Below, piece by piece: positions 25,870 through 38,041 of a stretch of 64,000 nucleotides of DNA (positions are counted from its first letter, which is position 1; every line of letters begins with the position of its first letter). This stretch comes from Gelatoporia subvermispora B (lineage: Eukaryota; Basidiomycota; Agaricomycetes; Polyporales; Gelatoporiaceae). Location of the stretch: NCBI GenBank assembly GCA_000320605.2, contig KB445799.1, forward strand, positions 1,091,778-1,155,777, in the 5' to 3' direction. A program made the translations under genes and the position numbers. Under the pieces are notes generated by a model. The model was not told the DNA's origin, ran no database searches, and saw only the letters and a list, made by a program, of their open reading frames with translations.

Positions 25870-26601
25870 ATGCAACCGGCACTCACACTCATGCGTTCAG
25901 AGGTTTCCTCCAGCCTGAGCTCGCAAACAGGATCTGTGGCTGCCACCGTTTCCAACGCTACCGTGAGCCACACGCATACTCGTAGTAACTCGGGGTGTTC
26001 TACTACGCAACACCCGGAGGCGTCGGAGCAATATGCATGGTCAGATGAGTTGGCGGATTTCGACGGACTTGAAGAGTACGTCCCACGAACACCTGTACTC
26101 CTCGTTCATGGAATGTCTTACGCGGCACACAGAGAACCTTCAGACGAAAGTCATGACGCGACGTGGGAGCCACCGATCGTAGAGGAAGTCGATATGGAAT
26201 ACAGAGTGGACGATTTTACGCCGACCCGATATATGGAGATCGAGGAACATATTGTCCATGACCAACATGTTGTGAACATCTACACTGGCCTCAAGAAGAC
26301 CTGGCCCTCTGCCGAAGAAGTCATCAATGACGTGGATATGGCCACAACACTCCTGTGCTTGATAGTGCTCACCGCGCCACACAAGATTCCACTCAGACGC
26401 GAATGGACGGATGTGACGAACATCCGGCGTCTTGCAGAGCAGAAGTTAGTGAGGGAGTACCTTGCAGGACCAGTTCAAGGGAAGAAGTTCGCCCGATTGC
26501 GCTCTCTATGTAAGTCTTCTCGAGTTACGCTTTTTCCCTTCACGATTACTGAAAGGTGGCTTGTAGGTCTTTGGTATGAGGGATTCAGCAGCTGGTTCTG
26601 A
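25870..26601 (+). CDS. Small acidic protein family, paralog 2 (type I)
   Basis: Three exons: 25870-26075, 26133-26509 and 26567-26601 (205 aa). The N-terminus is Ser/Thr-rich and ends in YAWSDELADFDGLEE, a signature also seen in paralogs 3, 7 and 10. The conserved domain has YRVDDFTP, EEHIVHDQ, LKKTWPS and LRREW, with tail LWYEGFSSWF. The 57-nt first intron contains no in-frame stop and is a multiple of three, so if it is retained the protein gains 19 residues. Function unknown. The upstream region resembles the one before paralog 11. Confidence 0.88.
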   Translation: MQPALTLMRSEVSSSLSSQTGSVAATVSNATVSHTHTRSNSGCSTTQHPEASEQYAWSDELADFDGLEEYVPRTPVLLVHGMSYAAHREPSDESHDATWEPPIVEEVDMEYRVDDFTPTRYMEIEEHIVHDQHVVNIYTGLKKTWPSAEEVINDVDMATTLLCLIVLTAPHKIPLRREWTDVTNIRRLAEQKLVREYLAGPVQGKKFARLRSLCKSSRVTLFPFTITERWLVGLWYEGFSSWF

Positions 26602-27689
26602 AAGACTGGATCTGGCTTTGTACGACAAGTGGAAGACTTTTCGACATTTTGTTCAACAGTACGACGAAGTGTTGATGTGATGTATCTCTTTTCTCGGTAT
26701 TTCTCGGAACTAGGTTCTCTGTCGCGGCTGCAGAAACATTGGCGAGTCTTCAGCTCCGGCCAAATACCACATGTTGTCTGTTGCATGCACGATTCTGCGT
26801 CTCATGCTACGCCTGCAGAACTCTTTAGTCTTTGCTTGTCGGAGCAATTTGCCTGCCTTGAACGTCGACGTTCTCAACTTGAATGCCTTTCACATCTCAG
26901 CGTAACGCCTTATCACATATGGTATCCTTTGCTACTTGATGATGTCCACTTGCAGCACTAACCTGAACCGGCCGCAATCAAACCTTCCTGGTGTAAACTT
27001 ACTCGTCGACACGAATGATTGTCGTAGGAGAGACCAATGAGAAATATAGTCACAGCTTCGTGTCCGAGGTTGCGGGCCCAGCACAATTGTACTTCTCTCC
27101 TCCCTGGTAGTATGTCATGTGTAGCCTCACTAACTTGATTATCGCCGTCCTAAGTGTCGTACTATTCTGTCGGTCGAATCACTGAGGTACAAATACTCGT
27201 ATCGACGGACACGTCCGTCAACACGAGTAGTTAGGTCTAAAGGTTATACTAGAACCCTTGCATTAACTCTCGCAGGAATCATTGGGGATGACCTCTATGT
27301 CAATGCGGAGCCCATCTTGCTTAGTGTGCAGAAAGTATTTCCCTTCGTCTGTGTGATACTACCATATGGCAATCTATGCTTTCACGTGCGGCACTTCTAA
27401 ACTGAAAAGTACTCAAAAGCGAAACAAACGCACAGTCGAAGGCTTGCGCATGGCGCCGAACGACCTTGTCTGTTGACTCCGCCCGCGATTTCTCTCAATG
27501 ACTAAATCCTCTTCGACATACCCCGCCAGAAATAAGTTCCACTTCTTATATGACTGCGTGCGGAAAAGTCTTGGCGAGGGAGCTATCATGCACTGGAATC
27601 CTTTTGCGTGACCCACAGGACATCGCGTCTTCCACAACTAATAGCGTTCGCACGCTTGTGGAACAACCCGCCGACTTGACCTAAAATGT
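26602..27689. other. Intergenic, nothing recognised
   Basis: About 1.1 kb between paralog 2 and the first copy of the repeated block. It has short open frames only and no family match. It appears relatively AT-rich and shows no obvious match to the other duplicated segments. Confidence 0.5.
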
Positions 27690-28440
27690 GGCCGCGACGA
27701 CTCCTTCGTCACTCGCTTTCCACCTCCACGCCGGTACTCAGTCGGATCATCTCCAGGCCACCCAGGACGACCTCGCGACCGCAACCACGACAGTTACCAC
27801 CTGGCTACTCGGCATCCTATCTCTTGAAATCTTGTCGTAGACTTATACCGCCAGCAGCCGCGACCGTCAGACCACTTGGACGGGCAACAGATCGCCAGCA
27901 TTCATATTCGGCCTGCTGATCATAGACACCGTTGTCGCTGTGCGCGAGCACGCACACGTCGTGCGTTGGCTGCTGCGCTTCTCTTCCTGCTGGGCCTTGG
28001 AGCGCTCCTACTGGCCTTGTGCGCTGGCGGACGCAGTGACGGGCAGCGTACTCTCGCGGGTGTCTGGCATCGACGCGTCCGAGGAGGCTCTGGCGTCCGG
28101 ACTAGGCTGGGCTGGGCAGTTTGTGAGACGACAGGCGGCCGATGGTTTGGGACGAGCAACGATGCGTCCGTGTGTCGCAAAGGTGCGTGACCCGGCTCCG
28201 GCTTTCTCTGGTTGTCGTTATTCCTGGGGCTGACGTCTCCGGGGACAGAGTACTCGATCATGATCTTCGTTGGCCTGTTCCTGATGCTTCTCGGCGCTCG
28301 CGGGGATCTGCTTTAGCTTCTGGTGATGCAGAGTGTGTTTCGAGTCATGCAGCTGGTGGTGCAAATATGCTAACAATTCGCTCCGGAAGGTGTCTGAGAA
28401 CCTGCTGGTCCTTGCTGGAGGACACCCGCCGCACGGCCGT
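27690..28440 (+). repeat. Dispersed block R, copy a (decayed gene?)
   Basis: This is the first of five related blocks (others near 30720, 33240, 40600 and 48850). Shared landmarks are gacgcgtccgaggagg at about 28075 and a stretch near 28240-28330 that reads as a hydrophobic segment (MIFVGLFLMLLG). Copies share no uninterrupted frame; each has different stops. They look like remnants of a membrane-protein gene that was duplicated with the acidic-protein genes and then lost. The identity of the ancestor is unknown. Confidence 0.5.
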
Positions 28441-28597
28441 CGGGCGCCTACTCTACCACGGTCTGGTGCATTCTTGCTCTCGTTATGGTACCGCGGCGAT
28501 CAACGCGTGATCGACTTCAACCATCATCTTCAGTTTGTCCTCCCACTAGAAAGCACATCGTCTCTCCTGTTCGCTCGCATAACCAACGGGCGTCACT

Positions 28598-29307
28598 ATG
28601 TTCACAGAGCTCATCCCAAGCATTGCCGCACAGGCGGGGTCTGGCGATTGCCCGACTTCCACTTCACGGTCCATTAGCGGCCATACACAAGTCACCACGC
28701 GTTTTACCAAGCGCAAGTCCCAGAGGTGCCAGACCCACTGGCATGGTCAGAGGAGCCGGAGGACTATGACGGACCAGAAGAGTACGTTCTGCGAATACTT
28801 GTACCTATCGTTCACTAAATGTCTCACGCAGCGCATAGAGCGTCTTCAGATGGAAGCTCCGACGCGACGTGGGAGCCACCGATCGTAGAGCGAGCCGATA
28901 TGGAATTCACAGTGGACGACGTTACGCCGGACCAATGCATGGAAATAGAGGAACACATAGCCCTCGACCAACTTGTCGTAGACATCTACACTGGTCTTAG
29001 GAAGACCTGGCCCTCGGTCGAGGATGTTGTCAACGACGTGGATGTTGCTACGACGCTCCTGTGCTTGACAGTTCTCACGCCGCCGCGCAAGATCCCACTC
29101 AGACGCGAATGGTTCGATGTGACGAATATTCGACGCCTCGCAGAGCAAAAGAGAGTGAGGAACTATCTTGCAGTTCCAGTCCACTCCAAGAAGTTCGCCC
29201 GAATGCGCTCTCTGTGTGAGTCTTCTCAAGCTACGCCTTTTCCATTTCGAAATACTGAAGCGCAGGTCGTAGGCCTCTGGTATGAGGGATACAGTTGCTG
29301 GTTATGA
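28598..29307 (+). pseudogene. Small acidic protein family, paralog 3 (type I), first exon broken
   Basis: Exons 2 (28839-29215, 377 nt) and 3 (29273-29307) are intact and encode the conserved domain and tail (LWYEGYSCWL). Exon 1 ends at 28781 in the expected phase, after AWSEEPEDYDGPEE. That frame has a TAG at 28675 and no ATG after it, while the only plausible ATG (28598) is in another frame. A one-base indel between about 28680 and 28740 would explain this. An unrecognised extra intron or an alternative promoter could still rescue the gene. Confidence 0.7.
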
Positions 29308-29575
29308 ATTTGGATCGCTATTGAGACTGGTTTCGAGTAGTGATGTATGTTTAACTTCATGTACTCCATAACGATGTTACGATCTATGCTATTCGCTGAG
29401 CTTTCTGTAGCATCGCTGCATCTCCCAAATCGGTTTCCGTCTCCTGGACGGAGCCTATTCTGTACGTAGACAAGATTTGCGCGTTCGCACTCTCCGTGAA
29501 TGACTCCGAAGAGTCTGGACTGCACTTTCGCCCTCTCAGGACTCAGGCGCACTGTGGCTGAAGCGCTGTTTCACT

Positions 29576-29592
29576 GGTCCGGTCGGCCCGGA
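29576..29592 (+). promoter_or_regulatory. GC-rich upstream motif of paralog 4
   Basis: A GGTCCGGtCGGCCCGG-like element 116 bp before the ATG. The same element lies 110-120 bp before paralogs 5, 6, 8 and 9, just upstream of a TATA-like stretch. Repeated CGG triplets would suit a Zn2Cys6 regulator; that is inference. Confidence 0.5.
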
Positions 29593-29691
29593 ACACCGCT
29601 GCTTGTGTAGGGCTGCTGGGTTCAACGGCTTGAACCCTCTCACAGTGGGACATCCTCATTATTCTGCCCTCGCACTCCGCGCCTTCCCCGC

Positions 29692-30508
29692 ATGATCCGT
29701 GAAGAATCTCGCATTCAAGACAGATTAATTTGTGTACCAGCCCCAGAGATTGGAACTGTCACCACCAGAGAATCCGCCTCCGGCTTGAGCACAGACGGGA
29801 TGTGTGCGGATCATTCCAACCCTCAACATCCGGAAACTCCGAAGTTATCTCGATTGTTGGGACGGCCAGAAGACTTTATTGATACCAACGTGGCTGGCGA
29901 GGCTGGCGAGTCTAGTGAGTCGGACGAGTCGGACGAGTCTCATGCATCAGAACAGTCAGACGAGTCGGAGGCCTTTGAAGAGTCTGACGAGTATGTGTCT
30001 GTCAATCCGAAGTGTGGAATCGCTGAGTGTGCCTTAATGTCACATAGATTGTCTGCAGATGAAAACTCTGAGGAACCATGGGTCCCACCGATCGTTACGA
30101 GCCTCGATATGGAATACACTGTTGACGACTTCGCCCCGGAGCCTGTTATGTCGGCGGAGGAGCATATCATGAACGACAAGTATATCGCACATATTTACAC
30201 AACTTTTAGGAAGACCTGGCCATCACCCGAGGACGTGCTGAATGACGTTGATATTGCCACGACACTGTTGTCGCTCCTTGTTATGACTACTGGCCGCAAA
30301 TTCCGTCTTAGGGAGGAGTGGCTTGATGTAAAGAACCTGCGGATATTAGCGGAACAGGAGCTAGTTCGTGAATCTCTTGCAGGAGCAGTAACGGACAAAC
30401 ATTTTGCTATTCTGCGTACCTTGCGTGAGTAAACCGAATTTGTGTTGCTTCATCCGATACTAATATCGGCCTGCAGTTATTTGGTATGATTGTCACACGA
30501 CGTTTTGA
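29692..30508 (+). CDS. Small acidic protein family, paralog 4 (type II)
   Basis: Three exons: 29692-29990, 30048-30424 and 30477-30508 (235 aa). Exon 1 ends in an expanded Ser-Asp/Glu tract (SSESDESDESHASEQSDES), a good substrate for acidophilic kinases such as CK2 (inference). The exon 2 domain is the type II form: YTVDDFAPEPVM, EEHIMNDK, FRKTWPSPEDV, LREEW, LRILAEQELVRES. Exon 3 gives IWYDCHTTF. The first intron is 57 nt and open in frame, so intron retention would still give a full-length product. It is the first type II copy in the array. Confidence 0.88.
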
Positions 30509-30719
30509 GCTGTCCACCTATTGTACATCGTGTTGTTGTTATCTGCTATTGACTGAGCTTCTTGTGCTCGGTGTCTCATGTAAACTCTTCTCCGTCTGTG
30601 TCAATGGCCGCACTAGGGCCGCGGCCCGATTCAAACGATATACATCATCGAAGTCTCAATCTCCTTATCATCCTGCCCGCCTAATGCTTTCTTAGTTATC
30701 TCGGTATGCCACACTTGTA

Positions 30720-31960
30720 TGAAGCCCAAGGTGCTACAGTAGCCCAGTACGACCACCACATACGGAACTGGGCGACGCCGGCCACTACATCAGTCCTCAG
30801 CCCGTTGAACATGGCCATCGCTGTCATCCTGGGCCGCTGCGCTTCTCATCTTGCTGGACGTTGACATGTTCCTGCCGGTCTTCTGCGCAGCGAACGGAAG
30901 GCGGACTCTTGCGGATGGCATTGACGCGTCCAGGGAGGTCTCATTGTCCGCACTGGGCGGGGCAGAACGTGGGCGGGACACTGTGCGAAGCGACAGGACA
31001 GACGGCAGACGGTTCAAGTTGAACAAATAACGATGTCTTCGTGTATCGCAAGTGTGCGTGGCCCCGTTTCGAACTCTCTGGCCTCTCGTTGCTGGTGACA
31101 CTGACGTCTCCCATCTTCGGGTACAAGGCACTTGATCGTGGTCATCACTGGTCTGTTCCTGGTGCTTCTCGCAGGGACCTGCAGTAGCTTCTGGTGCTGT
31201 AGCCTGTAGGGGTGCGTCTCGAGTCATGTGCCTGGCAGTGCAAACATGCTGACAATTCACTATGAGAAAATATCTAGCGTGCTGAAAGTCACTTCGTCCA
31301 CAAGCTAGTCCACACTCTCAAGCCCGAGCAATCTATCCTATCAAAGGATGCAGCAGCCACACGCAGCAGCCATCACTGCCCACCCGACTAGCTCTCCAGA
31401 GCCGTTGCAGCAACCGCATACATCTGCGCGTCCCTCTCGTGTCCCACTGGCACGCAAGGGGTCTTCCACAGCCGCTCAAGCACAGTCCATTGCGTCTAGC
31501 CTGCAATAAGACTGCTCGGCAATGTCGACGACGCTCTGCCACCAGTTGTTCAGCCGGCTCTGATACGGGGGCAGCGCGCACGTGAAGCCGAAGAGCCCAC
31601 ACAGGACCGTCTACTGTGCTGCGCGCGGCTGGTCGAGGGCGCACTAGTAGGTAATGAAGCCTGTGAGTACGGGAAAGAGTGTAGAAGGTGTGCATGGCCC
31701 GCTGTCAGACGTCAACTCCTCTTTGAAGCTGAGTTGTGTCATGTCAGAAGTTGCCACATATGGCAGGTATGTACCCGAATCGGGAAGTGTACATAACCAA
31801 GATGATGGATCTCATACAGTACAACGTGTTTCTAAACAATAGGCCGGACGCAAAAAACATTAATTAGAGCTCAGCGGAGTTTGAGGCGGGCTCAGAGAGA
31901 ATTTGCCTTGCTACTTTGACTTCGAGAGACGGACCCAATACCAGAAGCCGGAGACAGTAG
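30720..31960 (+). repeat. Dispersed block R, copy b
   Basis: Copy of the repeated block that follows type II genes. The left part carries gacgcgtccagggagg at about 30925 and a hydrophobic reading near 31130-31200 (LIVVITGLFLVLLAG). The right part matches DNA near 33830-34700 and 49430-50290, including a stretch reading LSCVMSEVATYGRYVPESGSVHN. Stops and shifts in every frame mark it as non-coding. Confidence 0.55.
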
Positions 31961-32133
31961 GATCGTTGTCGCATTGAAGTGGAGTTACATAGCAGGATGC
32001 TTGTGCGGCAGATATTATTGTACAGTGCTGGCTAGTACACGAGACACGGAATCCTGTATGCAACGACTTTGGACCTTTACTGTGGCCGCCAGGACGCAGG
32101 ACTGCGACTGCCAGTCACCGCAGGGCGTCAGTT

Positions 32134-32148
32134 GGTCCGGACGGCCCG
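32134..32148 (+). promoter_or_regulatory. GC-rich upstream motif of paralog 5
   Basis: GGTCCGGACGGCCCG, 111 bp before the ATG at 32245, matching the elements before paralogs 4, 6, 8 and 9. The TATA-like stretch has decayed to ctgttttgg here. Confidence 0.5.
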
Positions 32149-32244
32149 ATACGCCACTCGCTGTTTTGGTGGTTCACTTTACTAGAACCATATCTCTCAG
32201 CTACGTCCTCCCTATCCTGCCTCAAGGCTTCACACCTTATTCCC

Positions 32245-33032
32245 ATGCACCCCGAGGAACCACCCATCCAAAATAGCTCACCCTGTGTGGATCTGCAGAT
32301 TCGACCTGTCACTGCCAATGAGTCTGCCCCCAGCCTGAGCAAAGCCGAGGTCTGTGCAGATTGTTCCACTTCTCAACATCCGGAGGTTCCGAGGCTATCT
32401 CAATTGTTGGAACAGGCAGAAGACTTCAATGGGTCCAACCAATCAGACGAATCTAGTGAGTCGAACGGGTCGGACGGGTCTGATATGTTGCAAGAGCCAG
32501 ACACGTCAAACGAGTCACAGGCCTCTGACGAGTATGTCTCTCACATCTGAAGCCGGTGCTTACTGAGTGGCCAAAAATATCACATAGATTATCTGCAGAT
32601 GAACGTTCTGAGAAACCATGGGTTCCCCCGATCATGACGAGCCTCGACATGAAGTTCACTATCGACAACTTCGCCCCAGAGCCTGTTATGTCGATGCAGG
32701 AGCATATCATGAACGACGAGTGGATCGCACATATCTACACCACTTTTAGGAAGACCTGGCCATCGCCGGAGGACGTGCTGAACGATGTCGACATTGCCAC
32801 GACGTTGTTGTCGCTCCTTGTTCTGACTACTAGCCGCAAGTTCCGTCTTAGGGAGGAGTGGCTCGACGTCGATAACCTGCGGATATTAGCAGAGCAGGAA
32901 CTAGTTCGCAAATCTCTTGCATGTGTAGTAAGGCAGAAACGTTTTGCCATCCTGCGCACTTTGCGTGAGTAACTCAATTTGCGTTGCTTCTTTCGATCCT
33001 CATGTCGGCCTGCAGGTATCTGGTACCGATGA
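32245..33032 (+). CDS. Small acidic protein family, paralog 5 (type II)
   Basis: Three exons: 32245-32531, 32588-32964 and 33016-33032 (226 aa). The N-terminus shares PVTANESAP and CADCSTSQHPEVPRLSQLL with paralogs 6 and 9, then an acidic Ser/Asp tract. The type II domain is intact (LREEW, LRILAEQELVRKSLA). The third exon ends early: IWYR and a stop, so the usual CHTTF-like tail is missing. A substitution turned the codon after TGGTAC into CGA followed by TGA. Function unknown. Confidence 0.86.
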
Positions 33033-33239
33033 CACACAACATTTTGAGCTGCCCGCCTATTGTATATCATGTTGTTGTTATATCGTATTGACTGAGTTTC
33101 CTGTGCTCGGTGTGTCATGTAAACTCTTCTCAGTCTGTGTCAGCGGCCGCACTAGCGCTGAGGCCCGATTCAAACCATATGCATCATCAACGTCTCGAGC
33201 TTCTTACCATCCTGCCCGCCTGATATTTTCTTAGTTATC

Positions 33240-34700
33240 TCGGTGTGTGTGAAGCCCAAGGTGCTACAGTAGCCCAGTACGACCACCACATACGGAACTG
33301 GGCGACACCGACCACTACATCAGTCCTAAGTCCGTTGAACATGGCCATCGCTGTCGTCGTGGGCCGCTGCGCTCCCCATCTTTCTGGGCGGTGACACGCT
33401 CTTTCCGGCCTTCTGCGCAGCGAACGGAGGGCGGACTCTTGCGGATGACATTGACGCGTCCGAGAAGGTTCCAGTGTCTGCACTAGGCGGGACATGATGG
33501 GGCTGGGCGGGACACTGTGCGAAGCGACAGGACATACGGTATACGGTTCAAGTGGGACAAATAACAATGTCTTCGTGTATCGCAAATGTGCGTGGCCCCG
33601 TTTCGAGTTCTCTGGCCTCTCGTTGCTGGTGGCACTGACGTCTCCCATATTCCATATTCGAGTACAAAATCCTTGATTGTGACCATCGATCATCACTGAC
33701 CTGTGCCTGGTGCTTCTCGCAGCGATCAGGCTGCAGCAGCTTCTGGCGCTGTAGGGGCGCGTCTCGAGTCACGTACCTGTCGGTGCAAACATGCTGACGA
33801 TTCATTATGGAAAGTTGTCTTGAAGAGTCCGCTGTGCTTGCCGCACCACCTTTGCGCATGTAGCGGCCTCACGAGTACGTTTTGCGACTGTTGCTAGTGT
33901 GTTCCATGTGCTGATTCCCCGCCTATGTCCAGGCTGCCCGGAATGTCCAGCGCGTGGCCTACGTGCTGCAGGTCACCTCGTTTACCAGCTAATTCGCACT
34001 CTCAAGCCCTATCAGTCTCTCTTATTAAGGAATGCAGCAATTAACCGCCGGAAACTATCACTTCATGCCCGAATAGCTATCAGAGCCGCTGCAGCGACCG
34101 CATACATCGCGCTCCAATGTGCGATGGGTCGTCTTGCACACCCGCTCGAGCATGGTCTATCTTGTCGAGCTCGCGGTAGAATCAGGGCTGCTCGTCAATG
34201 TTGATGACACTCTGCCGCCAATAATCCTGCCGGCTCTAGTACGCCGGCAGCGCGCAAGTGAAGCCGGAGAACCCGCACTGGTCCGTCTACCCTGCTGCAC
34301 GCGGCCGGTCGAGGGAGCGGTAGACGATGAGGCTCATCGATTCAATATTGATGTCAATGACATTTCATAAAGACTGTGAAGATGGGCAAGAGCGCAGAAG
34401 GTACGTAGGGTCCGCTGTCAAAAGTCAAATCCTCTTCGAAGCCGAGTTGTGTCATGTGAGAAGTTGCCAAATATGGCAGGTATATACCCGAATCGGGAAG
34501 TGTACACAACCGGGATCTCATACGGTACCCCGCGTTTCTGAACAATAGGCCATGCGTGAAAAATCGAGCCCAGCAGAATTTGAGGCGGGCGCGGGAAGGA
34601 TTCGCCTCTGACTTGGAAAGACAGGCACAACATGATATGCCAGAGACAGTAACTTGGCCGTCATATCGGAGTCGCGTAGTATAGCAGGATGCTCGTACAA
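33240..34700 (+). repeat. Dispersed block R, copy c
   Basis: Very similar to copy e (48850-50290). It contains the gacgcgtccgagaagg landmark near 33455. The right half includes a stretch reading FEAELCHVRSCQIWQVYTR and, after about 34550, NNRPCVKNRAQQNLRRAREG. These readings look once-coding but are not joined by an open frame. The right end runs into the promoter of paralog 6. Confidence 0.55.
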
Positions 34701-34832
34701 AAGAAATGATTGGGCAGTGAGTACACGAGTCGCGGAGTCCTGCATGCGACGCCTTTGGATCTTGATTCCAGAAAGTTGCAGTGTGGCCACGCATCGAAGA
34801 CTGCGACTGCCAATCAGCGCCGGGCGTCGGTT

Positions 34833-34849
34833 GGTCCGAACGGCCCGGC
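34833..34849 (+). promoter_or_regulatory. GC-rich upstream motif of paralog 6
   Basis: GGTCCGAACGGCCCGGC, 120 bp before the ATG at 34953, followed by the TATA-like ttatttag. It is equivalent to the elements before paralogs 4, 5, 8 and 9. Confidence 0.5.
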
Positions 34850-34952
34850 ACGCCGCTCGTTATTTAGGTTGTTCACCTGGCTTGAACTTGAACCATAGCT
34901 CTCGGCCACGCCCTCGCTATCTTGCTCAAGCACTCTACACCTTGATTCCCTC

Positions 34953-35742
34953 ATGCTCTCTGAAGATCCACACATTGAAGGCGACCTGGCTCACGTACCG
35001 GCTCCGCAAGTTGGACCTGTCACTGCCAATGAGTCTGCGCCCGGCCAAACCGAGGTCTGTGCGGATTGTGCCACCTCTCAACATCAGGATGTTCCGAGAT
35101 TATCCCCATTGTTGGGTAATCCAGAAGATTCTAATGATGCCAACGAGTCTGACGAGGCTGATGAGGCTGGTGAGTCAGCAGAGTCGGACGGGTCGGAGGC
35201 ATCTGACGAGGAATCTAATGAGTATGTTTCCATTACATCTGAAGCGGGTGCGTCCTGAGTGTTGAGAAATATTACACAGATTATCTGCAGATGAAGACTC
35301 TGAGAAACCATGGGTCCCGCCGATCGTGACGAGCCTCGACATGGAGTTCACTGTGGACGACTTCGCCCCAGAGCCTGTTATGTCGATGAAGGAGCATATC
35401 GTGAATGATGAGTATATCGCACATATCTACACAGCTTTCAGGAAGACCTGGCCGTCGCCCGAGGATGTGAGGAACGACGTCGACATTGCCACGACATTGT
35501 TGTCGCTGCTTGTCACGACTACTAGCCGCAAATTCCGTCTTAGGGAGGAGTGGCTTGATGTAAAGAACCTGCGGATATTAGCGGAACAGGAGCTAGTTCG
35601 TGAATCTCTTGCAGGTGCAGTAACGCAGAAACGTTTTGCTATTCTGCGCACTTTACGTGAGTAATTGAAGTCGCGTTGCTTCTCTCGACATTAATGTCGG
35701 CCTACAGGTATTTGGTACGAATGCCGCACGACTTATTTCTGA
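34953..35742 (+). CDS. Small acidic protein family, paralog 6 (type II)
   Basis: Three exons: 34953-35221, 35280-35656 and 35708-35742 (226 aa). The N-terminus is MLSEDPHIEGDLAHVPAP, followed by an Asn/Asp/Glu/Ser tract (NESDEADEAGES). The conserved domain has FTVDDFAPEPVM, KEHIVNDEYIAHIYTAF and LREEW, and the tail reads IWYECRTTYF. It is the direct counterpart of paralog 9 in the duplicated segment; their first exons are equally long (269 nt). Function unknown. Confidence 0.88.
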
Positions 35743-36362
35743 GCTGTCCGTCCTATCATTGTATACCATATCGCTACATAGCATTGGCTGAGTTTCCTCC
35801 TGTATGTGGTGTCCTGTGTTGTAACCTCCATCGCTCCTTGTCAACGGCCGTGATGACGCTGGAGCCCAATTTGAACCATTTACATCATTGACGTCTGAAG
35901 CTTATTATCATCTCACCCGCCTAGGCCTTCTGATTTGTTAATGTGTGCCACACTTGTATGGAGTTCAAGATGTTACAGTAGCCCAGTACGGCCACCAAAT
36001 ATGAGACAGGGCGACACCAATTTGAAGTGCCAACTTCACAACCTGATTCACACCTTAGACCCCGAGGCTTGCACTGCTCACCGCTCAACGTTCAACAGCA
36101 ATCTCAAGTGCAAGGGTTTTATATGTACTACACAAATTGTATGCATCTGATGTGCTGGACGAGTCTGGGAGCCTGAGGAGCCAGGTCCTCACGGGCGTCA
36201 GTTTGATCGCCACACGGAACATTTCTGTAAAGCGTCGTCATCCTCGACCATCTTCGAACTACAACCGAAGGGACCCTTGAGCTTGTAATTCTTCTTGTGC
36301 AATCGGCGCACACTCTGACGGCTCCAGAAGACCCCGTCAGTCTGAGCTCACAAACTGGAATT
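35743..36362. other. Intergenic between paralogs 6 and 7
   Basis: About 620 bp with no gene. It matches 51878-52448 between paralogs 9 and 10, including the gcccagtacggccacc stretch that also occurs at the left ends of block R. It carries the promoter of paralog 7. Confidence 0.6.
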
Positions 36363-37025
36363 ATGGGTGCCGCGGATTCCAACATCACGGGCGTGAGCCA
36401 CACCCCGTCGGATAACTTGGGGCACTCTACTGTGCAAGTCCCGGAGGGATCGGACCCATATGCGTGGTCGGACGAACTGTTGGATATTGATGGGCCAGAA
36501 GAGTACGTTCTGCTTACCCTTGTACCTATCGTTCTATGTCTCATTCGGGGCATAGAGCATCCTCAGAAGAAAGCCACGATACGACATGGGAGCCGCCGAT
36601 CGTAGAGGAAGCCGATATGAAATACAGAGTGGACGCTTTCACGCCGACGCGCTACATGGAGATCGAGGAACATATCGTGTACGACCAATATGTTGTGAAC
36701 ATCTACACCGGTCTTAGGAAGACATGGCCCTCGGGCGAAGATGTTATCAACGATGTCGACGTTGCCACAACGCTCCTGTGCTTGATCGTACTCACAGCGC
36801 CGCACAAGATCCCGCTCAGACGCGAATGGTCGGATGTGACGAACATCCGACGTCTGGCGGAGCAGAAGGTCGTGAGGGAGTGCCTTGCAGGTCCAGTGGA
36901 ACGGAAGAGATTCGCCCAGCTGCGCTCTCTGTGTGAGTGCTCTACAGCTACACATTGCCCCTCTCACGAGTACTGATGCACAGCTTGCAGGCCTCTGGTA
37001 TGAGGGATACAGCTACTGGTTTTAA
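36363..37025 (+). CDS. Small acidic protein family, paralog 7 (type I)
   Basis: Three exons: 36363-36502, 36556-36932 and 36991-37025 (183 aa). The frame opens upstream but the ATG used by paralog 10 (at 52449) is ACG here, so the first usable start is MGAADSNI at 36363. The N-terminus ends in YAWSDELLDIDGPEE. The type I domain has YRVDAFTPTRYM, EEHIVYDQYVVNIYTGLRKTW, LRREW, IRRLAEQKVVREC and tail LWYEGYSYWF. The first intron is 53 nt, as in paralog 10. Confidence 0.86.
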
Positions 37026-37504
37026 ATTTGGATTTGTGCTACAATCCGTGAATTTCTCCAGATCTCTGCTCTGTTCTGTAACTTCGTACCCTGACATTCC
37101 TGCATAGCATGCCGATGAGTGGGTGCAATGTACCTCTCTGCATCGCTATTCTCGACAGTCCGAATCTTGCGCTGCAGTTGTACATGCCCTGGTTGGTCTT
37201 CCGCCGAGTATTACTGGCCGTCTGCCGCAAATGACATTGCATCTGGATTGTGGATCTCGTGCCACGCCCGCATAGCTCTTCCGCAGCCGAGTAAACCGTC
37301 TTGAGATACCGAAGCCGTGGTCGTAGGTGCGAAGTTCCGCTGGTCAGACCCAGAGCCTCTCGACGAAACACACTCCGGAACCGACGACCCGTTGTCGCTG
37401 CTCTAACGTACCGTATATGGCCGATATGCGTTCACCCGAATACTCTGACATCGCTGCATCGCTGCATGCTGGCGCGCACTATATTACCGTCAGGCTGTGG
37501 TTGA

Positions 37505-38041
37505 ACGTCCGCTTATGCCGGACTCAAATAGCTAATATCGATCATCGTGGTGTCGCTTCGTGTCGCTAGCGGACACCATGCTCAGTCCACTCTGCAGGAC
37601 GTACTTAGCCCTTCGCATTGCTTTACGAGTATTCTATGCAGAAGGGATGGATCTTCACTATGGTATGATAGAGCCTTTTCTCAAATCTTCCATGCTGAGC
37701 GTAACATATAGCTTAGTACGGAGGACAACCATTCGATCCTGGGTGCTCTCCGATCCTATCGCCCAGTCATACGGGACTTGCCCCGGCGTTCATCCAAGTT
37801 TATGGTGCGGATCCTGTGTGCGACGAGGGCATGGTGTACGCATGAGTCCTGCAGGCCTCTGGCATGTCGACTAAGCTCGCTTCAGTCGTGTTACCAGATC
37901 CCCTTGTTAATATGGTTCCCACTTTGGCTTCCCATACAGCAAAGCAGGACGTAAATTTGTTCAGGATCTCACTGACAAGGACGGCCTCAAATGGGTCTTA
38001 GCTCTCCCGCAAGTCCTGTCATTTGAGCTAATAGGCTGTGA
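37505..38041 (+). pseudogene. Alpha/beta hydrolase relic (relative of the 18008 copy)
   Basis: Pieces match exons 4-7 of hydrolase 2: a YAGLK-like remnant whose Trp codon and donor are mutated (aaatag), then a jump that removes most of exon 5 including the nucleophile Ser, the EGMDLHYG segment, GADPV, and a damaged last exon. Frames shift several times. It is followed by P450 sequence as in the ancestral order. Confidence 0.82.
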
